Made by a program: the position numbers and the translations under genes
The notes under the pieces: model-generated
What the model saw: only the letters and a program-made list of their open reading frames with translations
What the model was told of the DNA's origin: nothing
The model's database searches: none
Shown here: one piece after another, positions 16,241 to 26,181 of the stretch
Position numbering within the stretch: the stretch's first letter is position 1
Layout: each line of letters starts with the position of its first letter
Source of the DNA: Cryobacterium sp. Y50
GTDB lineage: Bacteria > Actinomycetota > Actinomycetes > Actinomycetales > Microbacteriaceae
Reading direction: 5' to 3'
Assembly (NCBI RefSeq): GCF_002929805.1
Contig: NZ_PJJM01000071.1
Span: 1-39,040, forward strand
DNA length: 39,040 nt

Positions 16241-17775
16241 TAGAAGATTCCGATCGGTGCGGTAATGGAGGAAAGCAATCCCGGCTTGGCCACGATGGTC
16301 AGGCCGCCGAGTTCAGCCGCGCCGAGCGCGGGCAGACGCTGGGCCAGGGCGAGAAAGCGTTCAATCTCCGACGCCTCCATGACCGGCGCGGCGAGCGTGC
16401 GGAACTTGTTGATGTACTCCGCGCGAGCGAAGGGGCGAGCGCCGAGCGGATGTGCATCAGCGACAGCGATCTCGTCCACGATGCGAGTGCCGTTGGCCAG
16501 TTCGATCTCAACGCGACCGCCGAAGGCCTTCTCGGCCGGGTCGAGGGAGTGGTACCGACGCGTCCACTCCTGGTCCTCGGTGGTCGTGACGCTCTGCCAC
16601 AGGGCAATGGTGTCTGGGCGCCGGCTGCGCTCCGGGCTGTAGGAATCGACGTGGTTCCAGGTGCCGTCCTGCAGAGCGACCGTGAAGATATACGGAATGG
16701 AATGGTCGAGCGTCTCGCGGCTCGCGGTGGGGTCGTATTTCTGCGGGTCGTTGGCGCCGGAGCCGATCACGTAGTGCGTGTGGTGGCTGGTGTGTATCAC
16801 GACGCTCGCGATCGCCCCCTCGACGAGAAGTTCGGGGTGCTCGTTGTGCAGCTTGCGGGCGAGGTCGATCCAGGCCTGCGCCTGGTATTCGGCCGAGTGC
16901 TCCTTGGTATAGCTGTCCAGGATGGCCCGCTTGATGCTGCCGGCTTTCGGCAGTGGCACGTCGTAGAAACCGTTCGGGCCGTCGAGCAGCCAGGCGATGA
17001 CGCCGTCTTCGCCCTCATAGATCGGAGTAGGGCTGGTCTCGCCGCGGAGAGCCCGGTCGACGGCTTCGACGGCCATCTTGCCGGCGAAAGCTGGGGCGTG
17101 CGCCTTCCAGCTGGAGATTTCGCCTTTGCGGGACTGGCGGGTCGCGGTCGTGGTGTGCAGTGCCTGACCAACGGCCTGAAAGATGGTTTCCTTGTCGAGG
17201 CCGAGCAGAGTTCCGATACCGGCAGCAACCGACGGGCCGAGGTGGGCAACGTGGTCGATCTTGTGTGTGTGCAGGCTGATCGACTTCACCAGGTCGATCT
17301 GAATCTCGTAGCCAGTGGCGATGCCGCGAATCAGGTCGTTGCCGGTCAAGCCGCGGGAGGCCGCGAGGTGCTGGGCGACGGCCGTAATCGGCGGGATATT
17401 GTCACCGGGGTGCGAATACTCGGCGGCGAGAAAGGTGTCGTGATAGTCGAGTTCACGTACGGCCACTCCGTTGGCCCAAGCCGCCCATTCCGGGGAGACG
17501 CGGCGCGCGGGTGCCAGGCCGAACACGGTCGCTCCGTCACCACCGTTAGAACGCGGGTGAGCCAGGGCCTGCGAGCGAGCGGCGATCACGGGATGACGAG
17601 TTAGGCTGGCCGCGGCCACGGAGGCGTTGTCGATCACCCGGTTGATCACCATCTCGGTCACCTCTTCGGAGACGAGGGCTGGATCGGCGGCCACCTCGGC
17701 GATCTTCCAGGCCAGCTGGTCCTCGCGGGCCAGATTCTCGTCGCTCTTGTGAACTCGAACGTGGTGAAGCTGCAC
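16240..17775 (-). CDS. prpD: 2-methylcitrate dehydratase (MmgE/PrpD family)
   Basis: A 511-residue MmgE/PrpD protein, near full length for PrpD. Recognisable segments are [37 protein letters not shown], which holds the active-site region, and [26 protein letters not shown]. PrpD dehydrates 2-methylcitrate to cis-2-methylaconitate. Rehydration would be done by an aconitase encoded elsewhere; no acnD or prpF is present here, consistent with the PrpD-type pathway. It lies 31 nt after the gntR regulator and overlaps prpB by 1 nt. Confidence 0.96.
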   Translation of the reverse strand: MQLHHVRVHKSDENLAREDQLAWKIAEVAADPALVSEEVTEMVINRVIDNASVAAASLTRHPVIAARSQALAHPRSNGGDGATVFGLAPARRVSPEWAAWANGVAVRELDYHDTFLAAEYSHPGDNIPPITAVAQHLAASRGLTGNDLIRGIATGYEIQIDLVKSISLHTHKIDHVAHLGPSVAAGIGTLLGLDKETIFQAVGQALHTTTATRQSRKGEISSWKAHAPAFAGKMAVEAVDRALRGETSPTPIYEGEDGVIAWLLDGPNGFYDVPLPKAGSIKRAILDSYTKEHSAEYQAQAWIDLARKLHNEHPELLVEGAIASVVIHTSHHTHYVIGSGANDPQKYDPTASRETLDHSIPYIFTVALQDGTWNHVDSYSPERSRRPDTIALWQSVTTTEDQEWTRRYHSLDPAEKAFGGRVEIELANGTRIVDEIAVADAHPLGARPFARAEYINKFRTLAAPVMEASEIERFLALAQRLPALGAAELGGLTIVAKPGLLSSITAPIGIF

Positions 17776-17806
17776 GATGGATCCCTTCGTTGGTTGGCCG
17801 GAGTCG

Positions 17807-18487
17807 TTATTCGACTACTGCGGCTGAATCCTCATCAATCGCCGCGAGAACGCTCACAAGGCTCTGGTGAAGATGAATATGGGTGGCATGGGCCGCCAGC
17901 GATGGGTCGCCGGCGATAATGGCGTCGATAATCAGCAAATGCTCCGCCGCTGCGGCACGGAGCCGCAGCGGATTTCTCCGAGCGAGGCGACGGATTCGGG
18001 CCAAGTGCGTGCGCACGGCGCGCAAGGCGCCGACGAGGAAGGGGTTTTCGACGGCGGCATCGACGGCATCTTCGAGTTCGTCGATCATCAAGTAGTACCG
18101 GTGCACTCCGGCGTCGCCTTGGTCGAGAAGCTCCGGGGCGCTGACGAAAGCCTTGCGCAGTTCGATGAACACTGTGGGCTCCCGGCGAGTGGCCGCCAGA
18201 CGAATGGCCTGCACCTCGAGTGCCTGGCGCAACTCATAGAGTTCGAAGATGCTGTCGACGGAGATGTCGGTCACCTCAAAGCCGCGCCCGCGCCGCCCGA
18301 CAACAAGGCCGTCGGCGATCAATCGGGCCACAGCCTCACGCAGCGGGGTACGCGAGACGCCGATACGTTCGGCTTGTTCGACTTCGAGCAGGGCGGCGCC
18401 GGGAGCGAGGAGCCCGTTGAGAATCTCCCCGCGCAGCTGACGGTACGCCCGTTCACTGGCGCGGAGCGGTACGTCCAACCCCAACAT
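17807..18487 (-). CDS. GntR-family (FCD/FadR-type) regulator of the prp genes
   Basis: I choose the ATG at 18487, giving 226 residues ([20 protein letters not shown]). The longer frame to 18526 would translate the operator. The N-terminal winged helix is clear ([35 protein letters not shown]). The C-terminal all-helical FCD domain follows, with [18 protein letters not shown] regulators usually bind a small organic acid; a methylcitrate-cycle intermediate or propionyl-CoA is the inference here. It is the first gene of gntR-prpD-prpB-prpC, so it should autoregulate. Two TGTATACA sites lie upstream. Confidence 0.9.
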   Translation of the reverse strand: MLGLDVPLRASERAYRQLRGEILNGLLAPGAALLEVEQAERIGVSRTPLREAVARLIADGLVVGRRGRGFEVTDISVDSIFELYELRQALEVQAIRLAATRREPTVFIELRKAFVSAPELLDQGDAGVHRYYLMIDELEDAVDAAVENPFLVGALRAVRTHLARIRRLARRNPLRLRAAAAEHLLIIDAIIAGDPSLAAHATHIHLHQSLVSVLAAIDEDSAAVVE

Positions 18488-18496
18488 TGCGGTTTC

Positions 18497-18567
18497 TGTA
18501 TACACAATCGCAATCCTATTCCACATTGCCGGGTTATATGCAATACTTCAACCACTCTTTGTATACA
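18497..18567. promoter_or_regulatory. Paired GntR operators in the prp divergent promoter
   Basis: TGTATACA occurs at 18497-18504 and 18560-18567, 63 bp apart centre to centre, close to six helical turns. Flanks are also shared in inverted orientation (TTCTGTATACA against its complement). On the minus strand TAGGAT (18518-18513) is a good -10, and the first operator then lies just downstream of the start point. On the plus strand TTATAT (18534-18539) is a possible -10 for prpE, with the second operator just beyond. The layout suits repression of both units, possibly by looping. Confidence 0.75.
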
Positions 18568-18578
18568 GAAGGTCTTCA

Positions 18579-20522
18579 ATGAAGAAGGTGGACATGAACG
18601 GCGAATCAGGTGCAAGCTACCGGGAGGCGTGGCGACGCAGCATTTCGTCGACGGAAGCCTTCTGGCTTGAGGCGGCCGAGGGCATCGATTGGATCACGCA
18701 GCCCCGTCTGGCGCTCGCTCCCGACGGCCCAGCGACCGGCAGCTGGTTTCCCGGCGGCACGCTCAATACCAGCTACAACGCACTCGACCGTCACGTGCTG
18801 GCCGGCCGCGGCGCCCACACCGCGCTGATCTATGACTCTGCCATGACCGGCACCCGGGTCAAGCTCAGCTACCTCGAACTGCTCGGCCGCGTCGCCAGGT
18901 TCGCCGGCGTGCTCCGCGCCAACGGCGTTGGCGCCGGCGACCGCGTCGTCATCTACCTGCCGATGATTCCCGAGGCCGTTGTCGCCATGCTCGCCTGCGC
19001 CCGCATCGGCGCGGTGCACTCAGTAGTGTTCGGTGGTTTCGCCGCAACCGAACTGGCCGTGCGCATTGACGATGCCCGCCCGAGTGTCATTGTCACAGCA
19101 TCCGGCGGCCTGGAGCCTGGCCGCGCGGTCGAATACCTGCCACTCGTCGACAAGGCCATCGCTCTGAGCCAAGGTTCGGTGCACACCGTGATTGTGCGCG
19201 ATCGGGACAGCATCCCCGGTTCCGCTGCTGACTACCAGAACCGTTCAGAAACGGATGCCGCCTGGCTCGACTGGGCAGACGAAGAGGCCAAGGCCGCGCC
19301 GGCCGATCCGGTAGCCCTGCGCTCCGAGGACCCGCTGTACATCCTCTACACTTCCGGTACGACCGGTAAGCCCAAGGGCATCATCCGCGATAACGGCGGC
19401 CACGCCGTCGCCCTGAATTGGTCGATGCGCAACATCTACGATGTGGGACCGGGCGACGTCTACTGGGCCGCGTCCGACGTCGGCTGGGTCGTCGGACACT
19501 CCTACATCGTCTACGCGCCGCTCCTGGCGGGCGCGACCACGGTCATCTATGAGGGCAAGCCGATCGGCACACCGGATGCCGGCGCCTTCTGGCGCGTGGT
19601 CGACGACTACAAAGTGAAGGTTCTGTTCACCGCACCGACCGCCATTCGGGCCATCCGTCGCGTCGACCCCGACCTGCTCGAGCTGAAGAACCACGACGTG
19701 TCGAGCCTGACCAGCCTATTTCTGGCCGGCGAACGGCTCGACCCCGAAACCTTCCACTGGGCCAACGACGGACTGCACTGCCCGGTCATCGACCACTGGT
19801 GGCAGACCGAGACCGGGTGGGCGATCTGCGCCAACCTGCTCGGCATTGAAGAATTGCCGACCAAGCCGGGTTCGGCCACCGTTCCGGTGCCCGGGTACGA
19901 CATCGCCATCCTGGATTCCAGGGGCCGGCCAATCGACAAGATCGGCGAGGACGGCAACATCGCCATTCGGCTTCCGCTACCTCCGGGAACTTTGCAAGGC
20001 GTCTGGGGCAGCGCCGAACGGTTTGCGAGTTCGTACCTCACCGCCTTCCCTGGCTACTACGCCACCGGCGACTCCGGCCATTTCGACGCCGACGGCTACC
20101 TGTTCGTGATGGGCCGCACCGACGATGTGATCAACGTGGCCGGACACCGACTCTCCACCGGGTCGCTCGAAGAGGTCCTCGCCCTGCACCCTGCCGTCGC
20201 CGAGTGCGCAGTGCTCGGGGTACACGATGCCGTCAAGGGCCAGCGCGCCGCCGGATTCGTCACCCTCAAGGCAGGGATTACGTTCGACCACGACACCCTT
20301 ACCGCCCAACTCGTCGCCCTGGTTCGGGAGCACATCGGCCCCGTCGCAGCGTTTCGCGACGTCACCATACTCGACCGACTGCCCAAAACGCGGTCGGGCA
20401 AGATTCTTCGTAAGACCATTCGACAGATCGTCGACGGTGAAGAATATTCCGTTCCCCCCACCATAGAAGACCCCACCGTTCTCGACGATCTCAAGCAAGC
20501 GCTGACAGCATCCGTCTTGTAA
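18579..20522 (+). CDS. prpE: Propionyl-CoA synthetase
   Basis: A 647-residue AMP-forming acyl-CoA synthetase. The P-loop YTSGTTGKPKGIIRDNGGH and the DHWWQTETGW motif match PrpE rather than acetyl-CoA synthetase. Lys608 in PKTRSGKILRK is the catalytic lysine that is acetyl- or propionyl-regulated in this family. It makes propionyl-CoA from propionate, ATP and CoA in the cytoplasm. Two starts are possible: ATG 18579 with AGAAGG 6 nt upstream, and ATG 18594, also with GAAGG 6 nt upstream. If the promoter lies in the operator itself, the second is favoured. It diverges from gntR-prpDBC, and the transporter pair follows after 84 nt. Confidence 0.93.
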   Translation: MKKVDMNGESGASYREAWRRSISSTEAFWLEAAEGIDWITQPRLALAPDGPATGSWFPGGTLNTSYNALDRHVLAGRGAHTALIYDSAMTGTRVKLSYLELLGRVARFAGVLRANGVGAGDRVVIYLPMIPEAVVAMLACARIGAVHSVVFGGFAATELAVRIDDARPSVIVTASGGLEPGRAVEYLPLVDKAIALSQGSVHTVIVRDRDSIPGSAADYQNRSETDAAWLDWADEEAKAAPADPVALRSEDPLYILYTSGTTGKPKGIIRDNGGHAVALNWSMRNIYDVGPGDVYWAASDVGWVVGHSYIVYAPLLAGATTVIYEGKPIGTPDAGAFWRVVDDYKVKVLFTAPTAIRAIRRVDPDLLELKNHDVSSLTSLFLAGERLDPETFHWANDGLHCPVIDHWWQTETGWAICANLLGIEELPTKPGSATVPVPGYDIAILDSRGRPIDKIGEDGNIAIRLPLPPGTLQGVWGSAERFASSYLTAFPGYYATGDSGHFDADGYLFVMGRTDDVINVAGHRLSTGSLEEVLALHPAVAECAVLGVHDAVKGQRAAGFVTLKAGITFDHDTLTAQLVALVREHIGPVAAFRDVTILDRLPKTRSGKILRKTIRQIVDGEEYSVPPTIEDPTVLDDLKQALTASVL

Positions 20523-20606
20523 ACCACCGATCGAGACTAATGCCCACCGTGCACCCCAAATTTTTCCCGAAACCCCTATTTTTCGTTCCCGAGGCAAGGA
20601 GGCCCC

Positions 20607-20954
20607 ATGAGTGAAGCAGTGAAAGACGCCCCACCGAAGTCCATCATCGACTACGAGGCATTTGAAAAAACCCCCCGTTTTCTCGCCTTGAAGCGCGCCC
20701 GCAACAGGTTCGTCGTACCAATGGCAATCTTCTTTTTTGTCTGGTACATCGCCTACGTGCTCGCGGCCGCCTACCTGCATGACTTTATGGCGACGCCGGT
20801 CTTCGGCAGCATCAACATCGGGCTGCTCCTCGGCCTGGGTCAGTTCGTCACGACCTTCGCCATCACGATGACCTACGTGACCTTTGCCAACCGCAAGATC
20901 GACCCCCGCACTGAAGAACTTCGCCTTGAACTCGAGCGGATGGAACAGCGATGA
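20607..20954 (+). CDS. DUF485 membrane protein, ActP partner
   Basis: A 115-residue protein with two membrane helices (about residues 37-57 and 68-90) and a charged C-terminal helix, typical of DUF485 (YjcH). The segment ALKRARNRFVVPMAIFFFVWYIAYV is characteristic. DUF485 genes regularly precede the acetate/propionate symporter actP. Here the stop overlaps the actP start by ATGA, so they are translationally coupled. The AAGGAGG SD upstream is strong. Its molecular role is not established; a small accessory subunit of the transporter is the usual inference. Confidence 0.93.
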   Translation: MSEAVKDAPPKSIIDYEAFEKTPRFLALKRARNRFVVPMAIFFFVWYIAYVLAAAYLHDFMATPVFGSINIGLLLGLGQFVTTFAITMTYVTFANRKIDPRTEELRLELERMEQR

Positions 20955-22567
20955 ACGCACTGCACCTCCTGGCCACCACGGTCGAAACCGATCAGAACAA
21001 CCCGGTCTTGAACATCTCGATCTTTCTGGCGTTCGTCGCGGTGACCCTCATCATCGTGATTCGTTCGGGCCGCAACAACAAGTCCGCCGCCGACTACTAC
21101 ACCGGTGGCCGCTCGTTCACCGGACCGCAGAACGGCTTCGCCATCGCCGGCGACTACCTCTCGGCGGCGTCGTTCCTGGGCATCGTCGGCGCCATCGCGA
21201 TCAGTGGTTACGACGGGTTCATGTACTCGATCGGATTCCTCGTCGCCTGGCTCGTGGCCCTGCTGCTCGTTGCAGAGCTCATGCGCAACACCGGCAAATT
21301 CACCATGGCCGATGTGCTGTCCTTCCGGTTGAGGCAGGGCCCCGTGCGCGTGGCAGCGGCCACAACCACCCTGGCCGTCTGCTTCTTCTACCTGCTCGCC
21401 CAGATGGCCGGAGCCGGCGGACTCGTCTCGCTGCTCCTCGGCATCAACGACAAGCTCGGCCAGTCGACCGTCGTCACCGTCGTCGGCGCTCTGATGATTG
21501 TCTACGTGCTGGTCGGCGGAATGAAGGGCACCACCTGGGTGCAGATCGTCAAGGCGTTCCTGCTCATCATTGGTGCGCTCGCCATGAGCATCTGGGTTCT
21601 CGCCCTCAACGGCTTCAACCTGTCTTCACTGCTCGACAGCGCGGTTGCCGAATCGGCCTTCGGCGCCGAAATCCTCGCACCGGGACTAAAGTATGGCGCT
21701 AACCCGCTCGACTTCATTTCTCTCGCCCTCGCCCTGGTACTCGGAACCGCCGGCCTGCCCCACGTGCTCATGCGCTTCTACACGGTTCCCACCGCAAAAG
21801 AAGCTCGCCGCTCGGTCGTCTGGGCGATCTGGCTCATCGGTGCGTTCTACATCTTCACTCTCGTGCTCGGCTTCGGCGCGGCCTGGCTCGTCGGTGCAGA
21901 CCGGGTACTCGCCGCCCCCGGCGGAGTGAACTCGGCAGCCCCGCTGCTCGCGCTCGAACTCGGCGGTCCGCTGCTGCTCGGCTTCATCTCAGCCATCGCC
22001 TTCGCGACGATCCTGGCCGTGGTGGCCGGAATCACCATCACGGCGGCAACGAGCTTCGCACACGACATCTACGGTTCCGTCATCAAAAAGGGGAAGGGAA
22101 ACCCCGACGACGAGGTCAAGGTCGCACGTCGTACCGTCATCGTGATCGGTGTTCTCGCCATCGCCGGCGGCATCGGGGTGCAGGGCCAGAACATCGCCTT
22201 CCTGGTAGCACTGGCCTTCGCCGTCGCGGCGAGCGCCAACCTGCCGACCATTCTCTACTCCCTGTTCTGGCGTGGCTTCACCACTCGCGGCGCGGTCTGG
22301 AGCATGTACGGCGGACTGTTGTCAGCCGTGCTCCTGATCGTCTTCTCACCGGTGTTCTCGGGCACGGACACCTCGATGTTCGGTGCAGGCGTCGACTTCG
22401 CGATCTTCCCGCTGAGCAACCCGGGCATCATCTCGATTCCGCTCGGGTTCTTCCTGGGCTGGCTCGGATCGGTCACCAGCACCGTCAAGGAGAGCCCGAA
22501 GCTCGCCGCCGAAATGTCGGTGCGTTCGCTCACCGGTCACGGCGCCGAGAAGGCCGTGGAGCACTAA
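20951..22567 (+). CDS. actP: Sodium:solute symporter for short-chain monocarboxylates (ActP-like)
   Basis: The 538-residue SSS-family transporter has about 13 membrane helices. It opens with LNISIFLAFVAVTLIIVIRSG, then the conserved ADYYTGGRSFTGPQNGFAIAGDYLSAASFLG. It imports acetate, propionate or similar acids with a cation. Adjacency to prpE and the prp operon suggests propionate uptake (inference); actinobacterial MctC-type carriers take acetate, propionate and pyruvate. ATGA overlap with the DUF485 gene. A strong terminator follows. Confidence 0.94.
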   Translation: MNALHLLATTVETDQNNPVLNISIFLAFVAVTLIIVIRSGRNNKSAADYYTGGRSFTGPQNGFAIAGDYLSAASFLGIVGAIAISGYDGFMYSIGFLVAWLVALLLVAELMRNTGKFTMADVLSFRLRQGPVRVAAATTTLAVCFFYLLAQMAGAGGLVSLLLGINDKLGQSTVVTVVGALMIVYVLVGGMKGTTWVQIVKAFLLIIGALAMSIWVLALNGFNLSSLLDSAVAESAFGAEILAPGLKYGANPLDFISLALALVLGTAGLPHVLMRFYTVPTAKEARRSVVWAIWLIGAFYIFTLVLGFGAAWLVGADRVLAAPGGVNSAAPLLALELGGPLLLGFISAIAFATILAVVAGITITAATSFAHDIYGSVIKKGKGNPDDEVKVARRTVIVIGVLAIAGGIGVQGQNIAFLVALAFAVAASANLPTILYSLFWRGFTTRGAVWSMYGGLLSAVLLIVFSPVFSGTDTSMFGAGVDFAIFPLSNPGIISIPLGFFLGWLGSVTSTVKESPKLAAEMSVRSLTGHGAEKAVEH

Positions 22568-22585
22568 CCGCACGCAGTGACACGA

Positions 22586-22621
22586 ACGGGCCGGCCAGGA
22601 TTCGTATCCTGTCCGGCCCGT
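22586..22621 (+). terminator. Terminator after actP
   Basis: Sixteen-nt arms (22586-22601 and 22606-22621) pair with one mismatch around a TCGT loop, followed by ATTGCTGT. It closes the prpE-DUF485-actP unit. The 194 nt from here to the next gene hold nothing I can recognise. Confidence 0.85.
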
Positions 22622-22815
22622 ATTGCTGTGCTCACCTTCCGTCGGAGCTGTCCCTTTGTACGCTGTCGATCTCGGCGGGCTCGATCAGCGGATGGTGCGG
22701 GCCGCAGGCCCGCTCGCGTTGGCTGGTTATCGGACTCCCGCGCACCGGCGCAAGTTCCGCGAATTGGCGTAATTCCCGTGTGGCTGGAACGCTCTGGCGA
22801 GCCGGCCCGACTGGA

Positions 22816-23595
22816 CTACTCGCGTACTTTGAGCGGGCCACGGGCGATGCGGGTCGGTGCCGCCTGGGCGACCGGCTTGATCACGATCAGGTCGAGGTTC
22901 ACGTGCGCCGGGCGCTCAACGCTCGACACGATGGTCTCCGCGATGTCCTCCGCCGACAGCGGATCTGGCACGTTGTCGTAGGCCGCGAATGCCTTGTCGG
23001 CGTCACCGTTGAAGCGAACCAGACCGAACTCATCCGTTTTGACCATGCCCGGTGCGATCTCGATGACCCGAATCGGCTCGCCGGAGAGCTCGAGACGCAA
23101 CACTTCGGTCATCGCGTGCGCGGCGAACTTGGCCGCGTTGTAGCCGCCGCCGCCGAGATAGGCAACGTGCCCGGCAATTGAGGTGACGGTGACGATATCG
23201 GCCGACCCCGCCCCGGAGTCGATACCGGCGCGCAGCAGCGGCAGGATGGCCGTGGTGACCCGTTTGACGGCAAGCACGTTGATCTCGAACATCCAGGCCC
23301 AGTCTTCGATGCTGCCGGCCTCGACCGTGTCGAGTCCCTTGGCGCCGCCGGCGTTGTTGACGAGGGCGTGCACCGGGCCGCTGGCGGCGAGGTAGTCACG
23401 CAGGGCGTCGACATCCGTTTGCATCGTCAGGTCCGCGGTGAAGGCATCCGCTCCTGTCTCGGTCTGCAGCGCAGCCAGGCGGTCAGCACGCCGTGCGACA
23501 CCCACCACATTCCACCCGTGCTCCCGGAACAGGCGCACGGTCGCCGCTCCGATTCCCGAACTTGCTCCGGTCACAACCACTCTTCGAGTACTCAT
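22816..23595 (-). CDS. Short-chain dehydrogenase/reductase (YdfG-like)
   Basis: Start placed at ATG 23595 (MSTRRVVVTGASSGIGAATV), giving 259 residues. The extra 13 codons upstream lack support. Visible are TGASSGIG, the NNAGGAKG segment, VTVTSIAGH with the catalytic Ser, and YNAAK (YxxxK). The region DTVEAGSIEDWAWMFEINVLAVKRVTTAILP resembles the YdfG/NADP-dependent hydroxy-acid dehydrogenase subgroup, which acts on serine or 3-hydroxypropionate. CACAAT ends 6 nt before the start with GGAGAA between, so initiation may be leaderless or use a very close SD. It diverges from the acyltransferase gene. Confidence 0.88.
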   Translation of the reverse strand: MSTRRVVVTGASSGIGAATVRLFREHGWNVVGVARRADRLAALQTETGADAFTADLTMQTDVDALRDYLAASGPVHALVNNAGGAKGLDTVEAGSIEDWAWMFEINVLAVKRVTTAILPLLRAGIDSGAGSADIVTVTSIAGHVAYLGGGGYNAAKFAAHAMTEVLRLELSGEPIRVIEIAPGMVKTDEFGLVRFNGDADKAFAAYDNVPDPLSAEDIAETIVSSVERPAHVNLDLIVIKPVAQAAPTRIARGPLKVRE

Positions 23596-23624
23596 TTCTC
23601 CATTGTGGCGGGAGAATGGGTTCA

Positions 23625-24725
23625 ATGAGCGCATTGGGCACCGCCACTACTCACCCGCAGAAGCGTCGCGTTCCCCTCTGGGACAACGCGCGCTGGATCG
23701 CGGTCACCCTCGTGGTGATGGGCCACGCGATCCTCAAACTCATCGGCGAAGCGGATGTCGCGTACGCGCTATACCTGTTCATCTACGCCTTCCACGTGCC
23801 GGTTTTCGTGGCCGTCAGCGGGTATTTCGCCAAGTCGGGTTCGCCCGACGCGCGCCAGATGCACCGGCTACTCACCGACATCATTTTTCCGTACGTCATC
23901 TTCGAGACGATCTGGACGGTGCTTCGCTGGATTCTCGGCGGCAAGTTCGTGCTGGACTATTCCACCGCGAGCTGGACCCTATGGTTTCTGCTTGCGCTGC
24001 TGGTCTGGCGCATTGCCCTGCCCTACCTCGTGGTGCTGCGCTATCCCCTCCTCATCAGCATCATCATCTCGATCGGGGCCGGCTACCTGCCGAATATCGA
24101 CGGAACGTTCACCCTCTCCCGCACCCTCGGGCTGCTGCCGTTTTTCGTGTTCGGCTGGAAGCTGCGCCAATGGCTGTTGACCGACAACTGGCTCGAGCTC
24201 CGTGCTGGCCTGGTCTGGCGCTGGCGAACCGGGGCACTCGGGCTGTTCGCCCTGCTCTATCTGCTGATCGGGCTCAACATCGACACGCTGCGCACCCTGC
24301 AAGTGCGCCGCTTTCTGCTCTACGACGAGGCGTACGCGACGTTTGAGTATTCCGAGTTTTGGGCCGGCGGAATCCGTTTGGCCGTCATGCTGCTCGCTTT
24401 CGCACTCATCGTGGCGTTTCTCCTGCTGATTCCGCGGCGCACGACCTGGTTCACCGCGGGAGGCGCGGCGACGATGTATGTCTACCTACTCCACACAGTG
24501 GTGCTGTACCCGCTGCGCGAGATGGGTGTGCTCGATGGCCCACAGCCGGGTTGGGTATTGCCGGGCATGCTCGCGCTGAGCATCGCCATCTCAATCGTGC
24601 TGTCGATGTCCGTCGTACGACGGCTGTTTCGGCCCCTGGTTGAGCCGAGGGCGCGGTGGCTGTTCCGGTCGACGGCGGCCACACCGACCGGAACGATCGT
24701 GCTGCCGCAGCTCGATCGCAAGTAG
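23625..24725 (+). CDS. Membrane acyltransferase (acyltransferase 3 / fucose-4-O-acetylase-like)
   Basis: A 366-residue integral membrane protein with about ten helices. The N-terminal WDNARWIAVTLVVMGHAI carries the conserved His of acyltransferase-3 proteins. LYLFIYAFHVPVFVAVSGYF is the second family signature. Such enzymes O-acetylate cell-surface sugars or other acceptors. Start: ATG 23625 has GGAG 10 nt upstream. ATG 23616 lies too close to that SD, and the still longer frame overlaps the divergent SDR gene. The C-terminal 35 residues are cytosolic and Arg-rich. Confidence 0.85.
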   Translation: MSALGTATTHPQKRRVPLWDNARWIAVTLVVMGHAILKLIGEADVAYALYLFIYAFHVPVFVAVSGYFAKSGSPDARQMHRLLTDIIFPYVIFETIWTVLRWILGGKFVLDYSTASWTLWFLLALLVWRIALPYLVVLRYPLLISIIISIGAGYLPNIDGTFTLSRTLGLLPFFVFGWKLRQWLLTDNWLELRAGLVWRWRTGALGLFALLYLLIGLNIDTLRTLQVRRFLLYDEAYATFEYSEFWAGGIRLAVMLLAFALIVAFLLLIPRRTTWFTAGGAATMYVYLLHTVVLYPLREMGVLDGPQPGWVLPGMLALSIAISIVLSMSVVRRLFRPLVEPRARWLFRSTAATPTGTIVLPQLDRK

Positions 24726-24727
24726 CC

Positions 24728-24816
24728 GCCCGCACAACATGACGTTGTGTTTCGCTGCCTGTTGCACGGCCATGCGGGCCTCCTTATGATCGGGCCAGAG
24801 CGCCGGACAGTCCGCG
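24728..24816 (+). promoter_or_regulatory. Possible structured leader upstream of metY
   Basis: In the 112-nt gap before metY, GCCCGCA (24728-24734) can pair with TGCGGGC (24773-24779). Inside it CACAAC/GTTGTG (24733-24749) makes a competing hairpin. A bulged stem, GCGCCGGA with TCCGCGC, sits around 24800-24816, just upstream of the GGAGG SD. I do not recognise a known SAM or SAH riboswitch consensus. The folding is by eye only. Confidence 0.3.
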
Positions 24817-24837
24817 CCGAGTGATCCGGAGGCCATC

Positions 24838-26169
24838 GTGACCGACAATTCTTCATCGTGGAAGTTTGAGACCAAGCAGGTTCACACCGGAGCGCACCCG
24901 GACCCGACCACCAACGCTCGGGCGACGCCGATCTACCAGACCACCTCGTATGTCTTCAACAGTGCCGAGCACGCCCAGAACCTGTTCGCGCTGGCCGAAT
25001 TCGGCAACATCTACACCCGCATCCAGAACCCTACCCAGGCCGTCGTCGAGGAGCGCGTCGCCGCACTCGAGGGAGGCACAGCAGCGCTACTGTTGTCCTC
25101 CGGCCAGTCGGCATCCACTTTTGCGGTGTTGAACATCGCCCAGGCCGGCGACCACATCGTCTCGTCGAGCTCGATCTACGGTGGCACTTACAACCTGTTC
25201 AAGTACACCCTGGCTAAGCTCGGCATCGAAACCACCTTCGTCGAAGACCAGGATGACGCGGCAGAGTGGCAGCGCGCGGTTCGCCCGAACACCAAGCTGT
25301 TCTTCGCCGAAACCATCGGCAACCCGCGCATCAACGTGCTTGACATCACGCTGGTTGCCGATATCGCCCACGCCGCCGGCATCCCGCTGATCGTCGACAA
25401 CACGATCGCGACGCCATACCTGATTCGCCCGTTCGAGCACGGCGCCGACATCATCGTGCACTCGGCGACGAAGTTTCTCGGCGGCCACGGCGCCATCATC
25501 GGCGGGGTGCTCGTCGACGGTGGCAAGTTCGAGTGGTCGAAGAACGTAGAGAAGTTCCCCGGCCTGACCGAACCCGACCCCTCGTACCACGGCGCGAGCT
25601 ACACCAACGCGGTCGGCGATGGCATTGCCTACGTCATCAAGGCCCGCGTGCAGCTGCTGCGTGACCTTGGAAGCGCCATCGCCCCGGCGAGCGCCTGGCA
25701 GCTGATCCAGGGCATAGAGACGCTCAGCCTGCGAATCGAACGCCACGTGCAGAATGCCCAGGAAATCGCCGAGTGGCTCGACAACCACGACGACATCGCC
25801 TCGGTGAACTACGCCGGACTCCCCTCGAGCCCGTGGTACGCGGCCGCCAACAAGTTCGCGCCGCTCGGCGTCGGAGCGGTGCTGTCGTTCGAGCTCAAGG
25901 GCGGAGTCGCAGCCGGCCGGGCCCTCGTCGACAGCCTGAGTCTGTTCAGCCATCTCGCCAACATCGGCGACGTGCGTTCTCTGGTCATTCACCCGGCCTC
26001 AACCACGCACTCCCAACTGAGCCCGGAGCAGCAGCTCACAGCCGGCGTCACGCCGGGCCTGGTGCGGCTCTCGGTCGGCATCGAGAACGTCGTCGATCTG
26101 AAAGCCGACCTCGAGGCCGGCCTCGCCGCCGCTCGCGCCGTCGTCAAGCGCGACCGCGCCGACGCCTGA
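24838..26169 (+). CDS. metY: O-acetylhomoserine sulfhydrylase
   Basis: A 443-residue PLP enzyme of the Cys/Met metabolism family. It has the longer MetY length with the insert [23 protein letters not shown]. The PLP lysine lies in [11 protein letters not shown] (Lys212), and [11 protein letters not shown] contacts the phosphate. It makes homocysteine from O-acetylhomoserine and sulfide in methionine synthesis. The start is GTG with GGAGG upstream. The substrate is produced by metX, the next gene 73 nt downstream on the same strand, so the two are a functional pair. Confidence 0.95.
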   Translation: MTDNSSSWKFETKQVHTGAHPDPTTNARATPIYQTTSYVFNSAEHAQNLFALAEFGNIYTRIQNPTQAVVEERVAALEGGTAALLLSSGQSASTFAVLNIAQAGDHIVSSSSIYGGTYNLFKYTLAKLGIETTFVEDQDDAAEWQRAVRPNTKLFFAETIGNPRINVLDITLVADIAHAAGIPLIVDNTIATPYLIRPFEHGADIIVHSATKFLGGHGAIIGGVLVDGGKFEWSKNVEKFPGLTEPDPSYHGASYTNAVGDGIAYVIKARVQLLRDLGSAIAPASAWQLIQGIETLSLRIERHVQNAQEIAEWLDNHDDIASVNYAGLPSSPWYAAANKFAPLGVGAVLSFELKGGVAAGRALVDSLSLFSHLANIGDVRSLVIHPASTTHSQLSPEQQLTAGVTPGLVRLSVGIENVVDLKADLEAGLAAARAVVKRDRADA

Positions 26170-26181
26170 CCCGCTTCCTTC

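Noticed and set aside
14427..17604. Long plus-strand frames of 300-384 codons opposite prpC, prpB and prpD
   Set aside because: Shadows of well-identified genes; no SD or domain motifs.
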